A program made the translations under genes and the position numbers. Shown here one piece after another: positions 1 through 5,107 of a stretch of DNA of 8,363 nt. The stretch is from the NCBI GenBank assembly GCA_028678555.1, contig JAJRDF010000069.1, forward strand, positions 1 through 8,363, written 5' to 3'. Each line of letters starts with the position of its first letter. The first letter of the stretch is position 1. The notes under the pieces are model-generated. The model was not told the origin of the DNA. It saw only the letters and a list, made by a program, of their open reading frames with translations, and did no database searches. The stretch is from Methanomicrobiales archaeon (GTDB lineage: Archaea; Halobacteriota; Methanomicrobia; Methanomicrobiales; JACTUA01).

Positions 1-188
1 TTCCTGTCGAGGACGTGGTCGCCGGGGGAAGGCGATTCCCACGCCACCGTGAACCGGTCCGCGTGCTGTGACGGGATGAACCCCCCGGTGCCCCCGGAGA
101 CGGCGATGGCCTCCGCTGCGACGGGGCTCGCACAGGCGAGCGTGACCGCGAGCATGAGGGCACAGAGACCGATGTGTTTCGGGACCAT
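1..188 (-). CDS. Exported protein, N-terminal fragment (truncated by window edge)
   Basis: Reading leftward from an ATG at 188, an open frame of 62 codons runs off the window. It begins MVPKHIGLCALMLAVTLACA and has a classic Sec signal peptide: a basic Lys4, a hydrophobic core at about residues 6-19, and a signal peptidase I-type site VAA|EA after residue 25. Cys19 is not in a good lipobox (Thr at -3), so a lipoprotein is less likely. The mature part seen (about residues 26-62) is Gly/Ser/Pro-rich and names no family. A GGTGG ribosome binding site lies at 199-203, 10 bases before the ATG, which supports this start. It is probably an extracytoplasmic or surface protein. Function is unknown because most of it lies outside the window. 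Confidence 0.72.
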   Translation of the reverse strand, partial: MVPKHIGLCALMLAVTLACASPVAAEAIAVSGGTGGFIPSQHADRFTVAWESPSPGDHVLDR

Positions 189-254
189 CCAGGATCTTCC
201 ACCCTGCCCGGCGGCAGGCCGGGCGCATATGGCTGCGGGTCCGCGGGGACCCTG

Positions 255-292
255 ATGCTCTATACGTTTCTACAGCGGGAATATAGGTGTTG
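255..292 (-). promoter_or_regulatory. Possible promoter of the exported-protein gene
   Basis: Two AT-rich boxes in an otherwise GC-rich gap could serve as TATA elements read leftward: CCTATATTCC around 280-289 and CGTATAGAG around 259-267. They would give leaders of roughly 70 or 48 bases before the ATG at 188. I cannot choose between them from sequence alone. The gap between the two genes (189-375) holds nothing else except the tfb terminator. Confidence 0.35.
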
Positions 293-341
293 TCCCCGGG
301 TCCCGGGAGTAAAAGAACGGATGGTGGTGAAGAACTGTCGG

Positions 342-347
342 AAAAAA
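342..347 (-). terminator. Oligo-T terminator after tfb
   Basis: A run of six T on the minus strand begins 28 bases past the tfb stop codon. Euryarchaeal RNA polymerase terminates at such U-tracts without needing a strong hairpin. The match in spacing to the DUF2240 gene terminator on the other strand supports the call. Confidence 0.5.
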
Positions 348-375
348 GGATGCTCGGGGCAATCCCGGGAACACA

Positions 376-1385
376 TCAGAGGATGATCTCGATATCCAGT
401 TTCTCGGCCAGTTCCTTGTACCGGTTCCGGATCGTGACCTCGGTGACCCCCGCCACCTCGGCCACCTCCCGCTGGGTCCGCCGCTCCCCGCCCAGGATGG
501 AGGAGATGTAGATGGCGGCCGCCGCGACCCCGGTGGGGCCCCTGCCGCTGGTCAGCTCCCGCTCCCCTGCCTGCCGCAGGATCTCCACGGCCCGGGACTG
601 GACCTCTCCCTTCAGGTTGAGGCCCGAGCAGAACCGGGGCACGTAGCGATGGGCGAGGTGGGGAGGAGCTTCAATCCCAGCTCCCGGGAGATGAACCGGT
701 AGGTTCGGCCGATCTCCTTCCGGGAGACCCGGGAGACCTCGGCGATCTCGTCCAGGGTCCGGGGGACGCTGCACTGCCGGCACGCGGCGTAGAGGGCTGC
801 CGCCGCCACACCCTCGATGGACCGGCCGCGGATCAGGTTCTTGTCCACGGCGTCCCGGTAGACCACGGCAGCCGTCTCCCTGACGTTCCGGGGCAGCCCC
901 AGTGCCGATGCCATCCGGTCCAGTTCCGAGAGGGCGAAGGCCAGGTTCCGCTCTGTCGCGTTGGAGACCCGGATCCGGCGCTGCCACTTCCGCAGCCGGT
1001 AGAGCTGGGCCCGGTTCTTGGACGAGATGGCCCGGCCGTAGGAGTCCCGGTTCCTCCAGTCGATCATGGTGGAGAGGCCCTTGTCATGGATCGTGAAGGT
1101 CATGGGCGCCCCGACCCGGGACCGCTTGATCCGCTGGTCGTTGTCAAAGGCCCGCCACTCGGGGCCACGGTCAATGAAATCCTCGTCGATGACCAGGCCG
1201 CAGTTCTGGCAGACCAGCTCGGCCCGTTCATAGTCGTGGACCAGCTGCCGGCCGCCGCACTCGGGGCAGACGGCCTCGGCCACATCCTGGCCCACCCGCT
1301 CGCGTTCCTTCACGAGCTCCTTGGTCCGCTTCCGGAGCGCCTCACGCTCGCTCTGGAGCAGTTTTACTTTCTCTGTCTCCTGCAT
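376..1385 (-). CDS. tfb: Transcription initiation factor B (TFB), with an apparent -1 frameshift
   Basis: TFB recruits RNA polymerase to TBP-bound promoters. I place the start at ATG 1385 because GGTGA lies 8 bases upstream (1394-1398); an in-frame GTG at 1397 would sit on that site. From this start there is a charged, probably helical N-terminus (residues 1-38), a zinc ribbon with Cys40/Cys43 and Cys59/Cys62, the B-finger/reader region around RGPEWRAF (73-80), and the first cyclin fold (about 130-235). The frame then breaks. After KLLPTSPI (Ile246, bases 648-650) it diverges into nonsense and stops at 612-614. The family sequence YVPRFCSGLNLKGEVQSRA and the whole second cyclin fold, ending AEKLDIEIIL, continue in another frame to the stop at 376-378. 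Adding one base near 646-647 restores about 336 residues, normal for TFB. Unrepaired, the product would be about 257 residues without the second cyclin fold, which binds the BRE. It lies 12 bases downstream of gar1. Confidence 0.95.
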
Positions 1386-1397
1386 TGTCGGGTTCAC

Positions 1398-1625
1398 CTA
1401 ATCCCTGGCATAGATTTTTTTGCCAGTCTCGGGAGTCCTTCCGGGATACGAGGCCACGGCGGCATAGGGATGTTCCACCTTCCCGAAGATGTCCACGATC
1501 CGGCCCAGCGGTGTCAGCCGCCGGTCTGTCACCTCGCTGTAGAGACGTGGCAGCTGTGCCGCGTCGCAGTGGACAAGGAAGAGACGTCTGCCGGTGTGAT
1601 GGACCACACGACCTACCAGTCGCAC
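1398..1625 (-). CDS. gar1: H/ACA RNP protein Gar1
   Basis: Gar1 is the small beta-barrel subunit of archaeal H/ACA ribonucleoproteins. With Cbf5, Nop10 and L7Ae it carries out RNA-guided pseudouridylation of rRNA. The 75-residue product has the family signature PLGRIVDIFGKVEHPYAAV at residues 39-57 and the usual closing segment GKKIYA. The start is GTG at 1625, supported by GAGGT at 1634-1638, 8 bases upstream. The stop (TAG, 1398-1400) touches the tfb ribosome binding site, so gar1 and tfb are very probably one transcript and translationally close. A gar1-tfb pair is a recurrent arrangement in euryarchaea. It has its own promoter with a strong TATA box. No eukaryote-like GAR (Gly-Arg) extensions are present, as is normal in archaea. 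Confidence 0.9.
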   Translation of the reverse strand: MRLVGRVVHHTGRRLFLVHCDAAQLPRLYSEVTDRRLTPLGRIVDIFGKVEHPYAAVASYPGRTPETGKKIYARD

Positions 1626-1660
1626 GTGTCAATACCTCGGAACTGTCCTTCTGATAAGGT

Positions 1661-1676
1661 AATATATATATTTTCG
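1661..1676 (-). promoter_or_regulatory. Strong BRE/TATA promoter of gar1-tfb
   Basis: Read leftward, CGAAAATATATATATT combines a purine-rich BRE-like CGAAA with a long alternating TATA element. It is the most AT-rich element in the window. Centred near 1667, it predicts transcription starting near 1641-1643. That gives a leader of about 17 bases carrying the GAGGT site before the gar1 GTG. As the promoter of a general transcription factor, it would itself be recognised by TBP and TFB. Confidence 0.75.
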
Positions 1677-1685
1677 ATAAGAAAG

Positions 1686-1714
1686 TATTTAAACATTGTG
1701 TCAATGTTTAAATA
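1686..1714. promoter_or_regulatory. Perfect 29-bp palindrome upstream of the gar1-tfb promoter
   Basis: Arms TATTTAAACATTG (1686-1698) and CAATGTTTAAATA (1702-1714) are exact reverse complements around a TGT centre. The element begins directly after the PHP gene stop (1715-1717) and ends 9 bases before the BRE of the gar1 promoter. That position suits an operator for a dimeric regulator just upstream of BRE/TATA. It could instead act as a 3' hairpin for the PHP transcript, but no T-tract follows it. It is AT-rich in a GC-rich genome, so chance is unlikely. The binding protein is unknown. Confidence 0.6.
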
Positions 1715-2374
1715 TCAGATTCTCTCCTTCAGCCACGAGGAGATATTTAAACCCAGTGATCTGCGGGCCTCGGCGGGAGAGAGCCCCGCTCCGCGCGCCA
1801 CCAGCCGCCGCGCGCCCGCAGAAAGGAGATCGTGGGGGCCGTGGGCATCCGAGTCCACCACCACGATGCAGCCGGCTTCCCGGGCCACCATGGCCACGTG
1901 GCCGTTCGCCCGGTTGTGACCTGCCCGGGACGTGATCTCCAGGGCGATGGAACGGCGGGCCGCCTCGCGGGCATCCCGGACGCTGATCAGGCCAGGGTGG
2001 GCCAGCACGTCCACGTCGTCGCAGATGCAGGCCGCGTGGTTCGTCCCCGGGGCCACGGGCTCCACCATCGTCTCCCCGTGGACCACCACCACCTCGGCCC
2101 CCTCCTCCTTGGCCCTCCGGGCAACAGCGGAGATGCAGGCCGGGGGGACGTGGGTGATCTCCACCCCGCAGAGGAACGCAAGGCCGTATTCCCCGGCCAT
2201 CTCCTTCACCTCCTGCTGCGCTGCGATCACCTCCGAGAGGTTGCTGTGGTCCACGTGGTCGGCGATGGCGAGCGTGGTGTAACCCAGGACCGATGCCCGC
2301 CGGATCAGCTCGATGGGGAGCATTTCGCCGTCAGAGAGCAGGGTGTGGGTATGGAGGTCGTACATGCCGGTCAC
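1715..2374 (-). CDS. PHP-domain metal-dependent phosphoesterase (histidinol-phosphatase-like)
   Basis: This is a 219-residue single-domain member of the polymerase and histidinol phosphatase (PHP) superfamily. Candidate metal ligands are visible in family order: DLHTHT (His8, His10), Asp39-His40 in IADHVDHSN, Glu72 in GVEITH, His99 in VHGET, His126 in AHPGL, and Asp176/His178 in DSDAHG. The set looks complete, so an active hydrolase is expected. The substrate cannot be told, and annotation as histidinol phosphatase is only by family resemblance. The start is GTG 2374, which overlaps the srp19 stop (GTGA) and has GGAGG at 2382-2386, 7 bases upstream. An in-frame ATG at 2365 is too far from that site. 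It is translationally coupled to srp19. It is not the RNase P subunit Rpp30, which is also a PHP-fold protein but has different motifs. Confidence 0.88.
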   Translation of the reverse strand: MTGMYDLHTHTLLSDGEMLPIELIRRASVLGYTTLAIADHVDHSNLSEVIAAQQEVKEMAGEYGLAFLCGVEITHVPPACISAVARRAKEEGAEVVVVHGETMVEPVAPGTNHAACICDDVDVLAHPGLISVRDAREAARRSIALEITSRAGHNRANGHVAMVAREAGCIVVVDSDAHGPHDLLSAGARRLVARGAGLSPAEARRSLGLNISSWLKERI

Positions 2375-2760
2375 GCCTTCACCTCCAGCTTCGCTGCCAC
2401 CTTTTTTAACAGGGATTCCTTTGTCCCCTTCCACTCGGCCACGATCCTCCCCTCCCTCCGGAACCAGTGTGCCGGGTGGGACCTCGGCTCCTTCCGGTGC
2501 CGGATCCCGCACCGTTTCACCGCCCTCTCCAGGTCATCGAGTGTGGGCCCTGCCACCGCCATCCCCCGGGGAACCCGCCGGCCCTGGCCCCGCGCGAGGC
2601 CCGCATCAAAGTAGCAGGGGTACAGGATCCGTTCCGGTATCTCCCCGGCCTTCGGCTTGCCGACACCCCTCTCCTTCCCGGGAGTCTCCTTCACCGCTTC
2701 CCCCCCCGTCGCGGTCGCCTTCTTCTTCCCGGCCGCCTTCTTCTTCCCGGCACCCTTCAT
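2371..2760 (-). CDS. srp19: Signal recognition particle 19 kDa protein with Lys-rich N-terminal extension
   Basis: SRP19 binds 7S RNA and orders it for SRP54 loading, in targeting proteins to the membrane. The domain runs from about residue 42 to 127 of 129. It shows ILYPCYFDAGLARGQGRRVP (45-64), then LERAVKRCGI and HPAHWF (95-100), with a basic C-terminal helix. Archaeal SRP19 is usually about 90-100 residues; here roughly 41 low-complexity residues precede it (MKGAGKKKAAGKKKATATGG and onward). The ATG at 2760 has AAGGT 6 bases upstream (2767-2771). An in-frame GTG at residue 23 is an alternative start with less support. It heads a two-gene unit with the PHP gene, which it overlaps by 4 bases. 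Confidence 0.92.
   Translation of the reverse strand: MKGAGKKKAAGKKKATATGGEAVKETPGKERGVGKPKAGEIPERILYPCYFDAGLARGQGRRVPRGMAVAGPTLDDLERAVKRCGIRHRKEPRSHPAHWFRREGRIVAEWKGTKESLLKKVAAKLEVKA
2716..2751. repeat. Exact 18-bp tandem duplication inside srp19
   Basis: Bases 2716-2733 and 2734-2751 are identical (plus-strand unit CGCCTTCTTCTTCCCGGC) and abut. Eighteen bases is six codons, so the duplication keeps frame and encodes the repeated AGKKKA block in the N-terminal extension. This looks like recent slippage expansion of a Lys/Ala-rich tail. Confidence 0.85.
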
Positions 2761-2781
2761 GTCTGTACCTTTGGGGGTGTG

Positions 2782-2793
2782 AACCTATAAACC
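2782..2793. promoter_or_regulatory. Shared TATA box of the divergent srp19 / hypB promoters
   Basis: The 55-base gap between the two start codons has one AT-rich box. It reads GGTTTATAGG leftward (good archaeal TATA) and CCTATAAACC rightward. Its centre (2788) is 28 bases from the first base of both the srp19 ATG (2760) and the hypB ATG (2816). Archaeal transcription starts about 25-30 bases past the TATA centre, so both transcripts should be leaderless or nearly so. hypB indeed has no visible ribosome binding site. Confidence 0.6.
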
Positions 2794-2815
2794 GATTCGC
2801 GATCCATCTGTACGC

Positions 2816-3463
2816 ATGCACCACATCGACGTCCACCTCGAGAAGGACATCACCGCGGCGAACACCCGGATCGCCGACAGCAACCGGGAACACCTGAAAA
2901 GGCACGGGGTGCGGGCATTCGATCTGCTGGGTGCCATCGGGTCAGGGAAGACCGCGCTCATCGAGCGGTTCGTGCCGCTGCTCCGGGCCCGGGGCCTCGC
3001 GGCAGGTGCGATTGCCGGAGACGTGTACGGGGATGACGACTTCCAGCGTATCCGGGCGCTGGGCATCCCGGTGGTGAACGTAAACACCGGGAAGGAATGC
3101 CACCTGGACGCCCACCTGGTGGAGCACGCCCTCAACGATCTCCCGCTGGATGAGATCGACCTCCTCTTCATCGAGAACGTGGGGAACATGGTCTGCCCCA
3201 CCGATTTCTCGCTGGGGGCAGAGAAGCGGATCGTGGTCGTCTCCTCCACCGAGGGGGACGACGTGGTGAACAAGCACCCCATGATCTTCCGGAGCTCCCA
3301 CCTGGGGGTCATCAACAAGGTGGATCTGGCCCCCCTCGTCGGGGCCGACCTGGACCGGATGGAACGGGACATGCACCGGTACCATCCCGGGATGAAGGTC
3401 TACCGGACCAACCTGAAAACCGGCCAGGGCGTGGAGCCTCTCCTGGATGCCCTCCTCGGGTGA
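2816..3463 (+). CDS. hypB: Hydrogenase nickel incorporation GTPase HypB
   Basis: HypB is a dimeric SIMIBI-class GTPase that, with HypA, delivers nickel to the large subunit of [NiFe]-hydrogenases. The 215-residue protein shows the P-loop GAIGSGKT (39-46), the metal-site pair Cys95-His96 in TGKECHLDAH, the segment FIENVGNMVCP with Cys127, and the guanine-specificity motif NKVD (167-170). Cys95, His96 and Cys127 match the Zn/Ni-binding residues described for the Methanocaldococcus homologue. There is no His-rich N-terminal nickel-storage stretch as in some bacterial HypB. The ATG at 2816 has no ribosome binding site and lies 28 bases from the TATA centre, suggesting leaderless translation. No hypA is in the window. 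In a hydrogenotrophic methanogen the clients would be F420-reducing and membrane or heterodisulfide-linked hydrogenases (inference). Confidence 0.95.
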   Translation: MHHIDVHLEKDITAANTRIADSNREHLKRHGVRAFDLLGAIGSGKTALIERFVPLLRARGLAAGAIAGDVYGDDDFQRIRALGIPVVNVNTGKECHLDAHLVEHALNDLPLDEIDLLFIENVGNMVCPTDFSLGAEKRIVVVSSTEGDDVVNKHPMIFRSSHLGVINKVDLAPLVGADLDRMERDMHRYHPGMKVYRTNLKTGQGVEPLLDALLG

Positions 3464-3470
3464 GCGGAGA

Positions 3471-3480
3471 GGTTAAATAG
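3471..3480 (+). promoter_or_regulatory. TATA box of rps8e
   Basis: GGTTAAATAG follows the hypB stop by 7 bases, with purines (GGAGA) just before it as a plausible BRE. It predicts a start near 3500 and a leader of about 38 bases holding the GGGGTGA ribosome binding site at 3527-3533. rps8e therefore need not depend on hypB transcription. Confidence 0.6.
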
Positions 3481-3537
3481 CATTCCATCGAATGATAAAG
3501 AACCAGATAGATTCTCGGTAAGGAGCGGGGTGATACC

Positions 3538-3915
3538 ATACTCTGGCAGGGTCGATCCATACGGCGGGAGACAGGCGGCAGGAACCGCCCGCTGCGCCGG
3601 AAGAAGCGCTTTGAGATCGGGAGGGCACCCACCGATACCACCATCGGCGAGACCCGGGTCCGCCGGATCCGTACCCGCGGCGGCAACGTGAAGATCCGGG
3701 CACTCCGGGTCCAGTTTGCCAACGTGGCCAACCCGAAGGACGGCACCAGCCGCCGGGTGAAGATCGAGACGGTGGTGGAGAACCGGGCAGACCCCAACTA
3801 CATCCGCAGGAACATCCTGACCCGGGGGGCCATCATCCGGACGGAAGCCGGGAAGGCGAGGATCGTCTCCCGGCCCTCGCAGGACGGCGTGGTGAACGCC
3901 ATCCTTGTCGAATAA
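3538..3915 (+). CDS. rps8e: Ribosomal protein S8e, apparently starting at ATA
   Basis: S8e is a small-subunit ribosomal protein shared by archaea and eukaryotes. The frame translates as LWQGRSIRRETGG, then RPLRRKKRFEIGRAPTDT, TRVRRIRTRGGNVKIRALR, and closes NILTRGAIIRTEAGKARIVS and DGVVNAILVE: a complete S8e of 125 residues if counted from ATA 3538. No ATG, GTG or TTG occurs in frame between the upstream stop (TAG, 3508-3510) and GTG 3688, which would remove the first 50 residues. GGTGA at 3529-3533 lies 4 bases before ATA 3538, so that codon sits where the ATG should be. Either this is a rare ATA start or an ATG has been changed or misread at base 3540. Confidence 0.92.
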   Translation: MLWQGRSIRRETGGRNRPLRRKKRFEIGRAPTDTTIGETRVRRIRTRGGNVKIRALRVQFANVANPKDGTSRRVKIETVVENRADPNYIRRNILTRGAIIRTEAGKARIVSRPSQDGVVNAILVE

Positions 3916-3927
3916 CAACCCCATCCC

Positions 3928-3932
3928 TTTTT
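3928..3932 (+). terminator. Oligo-T terminator after rps8e
   Basis: Five T on the plus strand start 13 bases past the rps8e stop, in a C-rich context without a hairpin. This suits a euryarchaeal U-tract terminator, though readthrough into the next gene is possible because I see no strong TATA box before it. Confidence 0.4.
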
Positions 3933-3959
3933 ACCCTCCGCTCCCCCCATAGGATACTG

Positions 3960-4382
3960 ATGCGGAGAATCTATTACCGGTTTCCCACCTCCTATGACCT
4001 TGACTTTGACCTCCCCCGCCCCTTCGGGGAGGTGCTCCGGTGCCTGCACACGCTGCATGACTCCCACAGCACCTACCGGCGGGAGAAGGAGCTGGTCAAA
4101 CGCCAGATCCTCGTGCAGCTGGCCACGAACCGGATGAACTTCGAGATGCTGGACGCCCTCCCCCCCTTCGAGGACACGGTCACGGAGACCGCGGATCTCC
4201 GCCTGATCATCCATGATACCATCCTCTCCGGGCAGGGACGGTTCCCCCTCTCCGAGGACATCTTCCTCCTGCGGGTGGAGGATAAGGGCGGGCACTGCGA
4301 GTGCATGGTGGTACGGGAAGGGGACCAGGGGACCATGGACGCGACCACGGTACGGGATATCCTGAAGGGTGCCTGTCCGTGA
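3960..4382 (+). CDS. Conserved-looking protein of unknown function, coupled to the DUF2240 gene
   Basis: The product is 140 residues, soluble, with no signal peptide or membrane segment, and I do not recognise the family. It starts MRRIYYRFPTSYDLDFDLP. The middle (about 21-55) looks helical and charged, with HTLHDSHSTYRREKELVKRQ. The C-terminal half carries LRLIIHDTI and LSEDIFLLRVEDKGGHCECMV, which reads like beta strands. HCEC (about 110-113) is the only Cys/His cluster and is too small alone to claim a metal site. The ATG at 3960 has AGGA 5 bases upstream (3951-3954). Codon use resembles the neighbours. The stop overlaps the next gene's GTG (GTGA, 4379-4382), so the two are translationally coupled and may work together. 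Confidence 0.8.
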   Translation: MRRIYYRFPTSYDLDFDLPRPFGEVLRCLHTLHDSHSTYRREKELVKRQILVQLATNRMNFEMLDALPPFEDTVTETADLRLIIHDTILSGQGRFPLSEDIFLLRVEDKGGHCECMVVREGDQGTMDATTVRDILKGACP

Positions 4383-4876
4383 CCCTGCCCGTCACGGTGG
4401 CGGCCCCCTTCAAGCACACACGGAAGGACCGGCTGAAGAAGAGCGAGTTCGTCTTCTACCTGGCGATTGACCGGAAGTGGATGAGCCGGGAGGAGGCCCA
4501 CCGTGTCCTGGAGCGGGCGGCGGAGGAGGGTCTCCTGGAGGTCTCCACCGACGGCTGGGTGCGGCCGCTCCTCGACCTCTCCGCGGTCACGGTACCGGTG
4601 GGATTCCGGCCGTCTTCCCGCATCCTGGAGACGGTTCAGGCGTCGCAGGAGCTGATCCAGCGGACCGCCGCGAAGGACGGGATCACCCCTGCCCAGGTGA
4701 CGGCAGAGGTGAACCGGGTGACAGAGGAAGAATTCGACGGGAAGATCCGGCTGGAGGCAGCGGTGGTACTGGTGGCGAAGCGCCGGAGCGTACCCTTCGA
4801 CGACCTGCGGGAGCGGCTCACCGCAGAGATGATGAAGGGGCAGGGACAGGCGGATTCCCCAAAGAATCCACAGTGA
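4379..4876 (+). CDS. DUF2240 family protein
   Basis: The 165-residue product resembles the archaeal DUF2240 family, whose function is not known. The recognisable part is the N-terminus: VTVAAPFKHTRKDRLKKSEF, then VFYLAIDRKWMSREEA and a following VLERAAEEGLLEV. This looks like a small helical, possibly winged-helix, domain (my inference). The rest (about 80-150) is charged and helical, ending in a polar tail. The start is GTG 4379, overlapping the upstream stop (GTGA), with AAGGGTG at 4364-4370 about 8 bases before. An open frame extends upstream to 4301, but that part lies in the preceding gene and has no ribosome binding site. It shares a transcript with the unknown gene before it and ends at a T6 terminator. 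Confidence 0.85.
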   Translation: MTLPVTVAAPFKHTRKDRLKKSEFVFYLAIDRKWMSREEAHRVLERAAEEGLLEVSTDGWVRPLLDLSAVTVPVGFRPSSRILETVQASQELIQRTAAKDGITPAQVTAEVNRVTEEEFDGKIRLEAAVVLVAKRRSVPFDDLRERLTAEMMKGQGQADSPKNPQ

Positions 4877-4904
4877 GAGAGACGGCAGGTTTATTGGCGG
4901 TATC

Positions 4905-4910
4905 TTTTTT
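4905..4910 (+). terminator. Oligo-T terminator after the DUF2240 gene
   Basis: Six T on the plus strand begin 28 bases past the stop at 4874-4876 and precede the GC-rich hairpin element at 4951. This is a typical euryarchaeal U-tract terminator position. Confidence 0.55.
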
Positions 4911-4950
4911 CCGGGAACTCGACCTGGCCGTCCCGTGAATGAACCGCCCT

Positions 4951-5015
4951 ATCCTCACGCGGGATGGGATCGGGAGGGGTTCCGCCCCCTCCCGTCACCC
5001 CCCCCCGAACAGGAT
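4951..5015. repeat. Dispersed GC-rich hairpin element, copy A
   Basis: The core is a perfect 9-bp hairpin, CGGGAGGGG (4971-4979) against CCCCTCCCG (4986-4994), with a 6-base loop. An outer inverted pair, ATCCT (4951-4955) and AGGAT (5011-5015), encloses it. A run of nine C (4998-5006) follows the hairpin. It lies in the 231-base gap between the convergent 3' ends of the DUF2240 gene and rps6e, which holds nothing else apart from the two T-tracts. It shares its core and 3' flank with the copies at 5884 and 8045, and appears the most diverged in its 3' flank. Confidence 0.72.
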
Positions 5016-5099
5016 AAAATCCCGATGCCGTGGTATCCCGATGATCTCAGCATCTACCGCCAGAGCGAATCGATGTCGTATGTTTTCCTGAAAGAAACG

Positions 5100-5106
5100 A
5101 AAAAAA
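5100..5106 (-). terminator. Oligo-T terminator of rps6e
   Basis: Seven T on the minus strand start one base after the rps6e stop codon (TAA, 5108-5110), followed by a second T-rich patch. This is the longest T-tract in the window and a convincing U-tract terminator. Confidence 0.6.
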
Positions 5107-5107
5107 G

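Noticed and set aside
376..987. Two separate genes instead of one broken tfb
   Set aside because: The left frame matches TFB only after the break point, and its upstream half is nonsense; the two halves join exactly at the family's conserved SPI-YVPRF segment.
1086..1919. Long plus-strand open frame across tfb, gar1 and the PHP gene
   Set aside because: It runs antisense through three well-identified genes, has no ribosome binding site, and shows no protein-like pattern; high GC makes such shadows common.
3530..3690. GTG at 3530 as the rps8e start
   Set aside because: It is in a different frame from S8e, reads nonsense and stops at 3689-3691; using it would require a frameshift with no supporting evidence.
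5031..5095. Possible C/D-box guide RNA (GATGAT at 5040, CTGA at 5089)
   Set aside because: The C-box-like sequence lacks the full RUGAUGA form, no D'/C' pair is visible, and the flanks do not pair; a match by chance is more likely.
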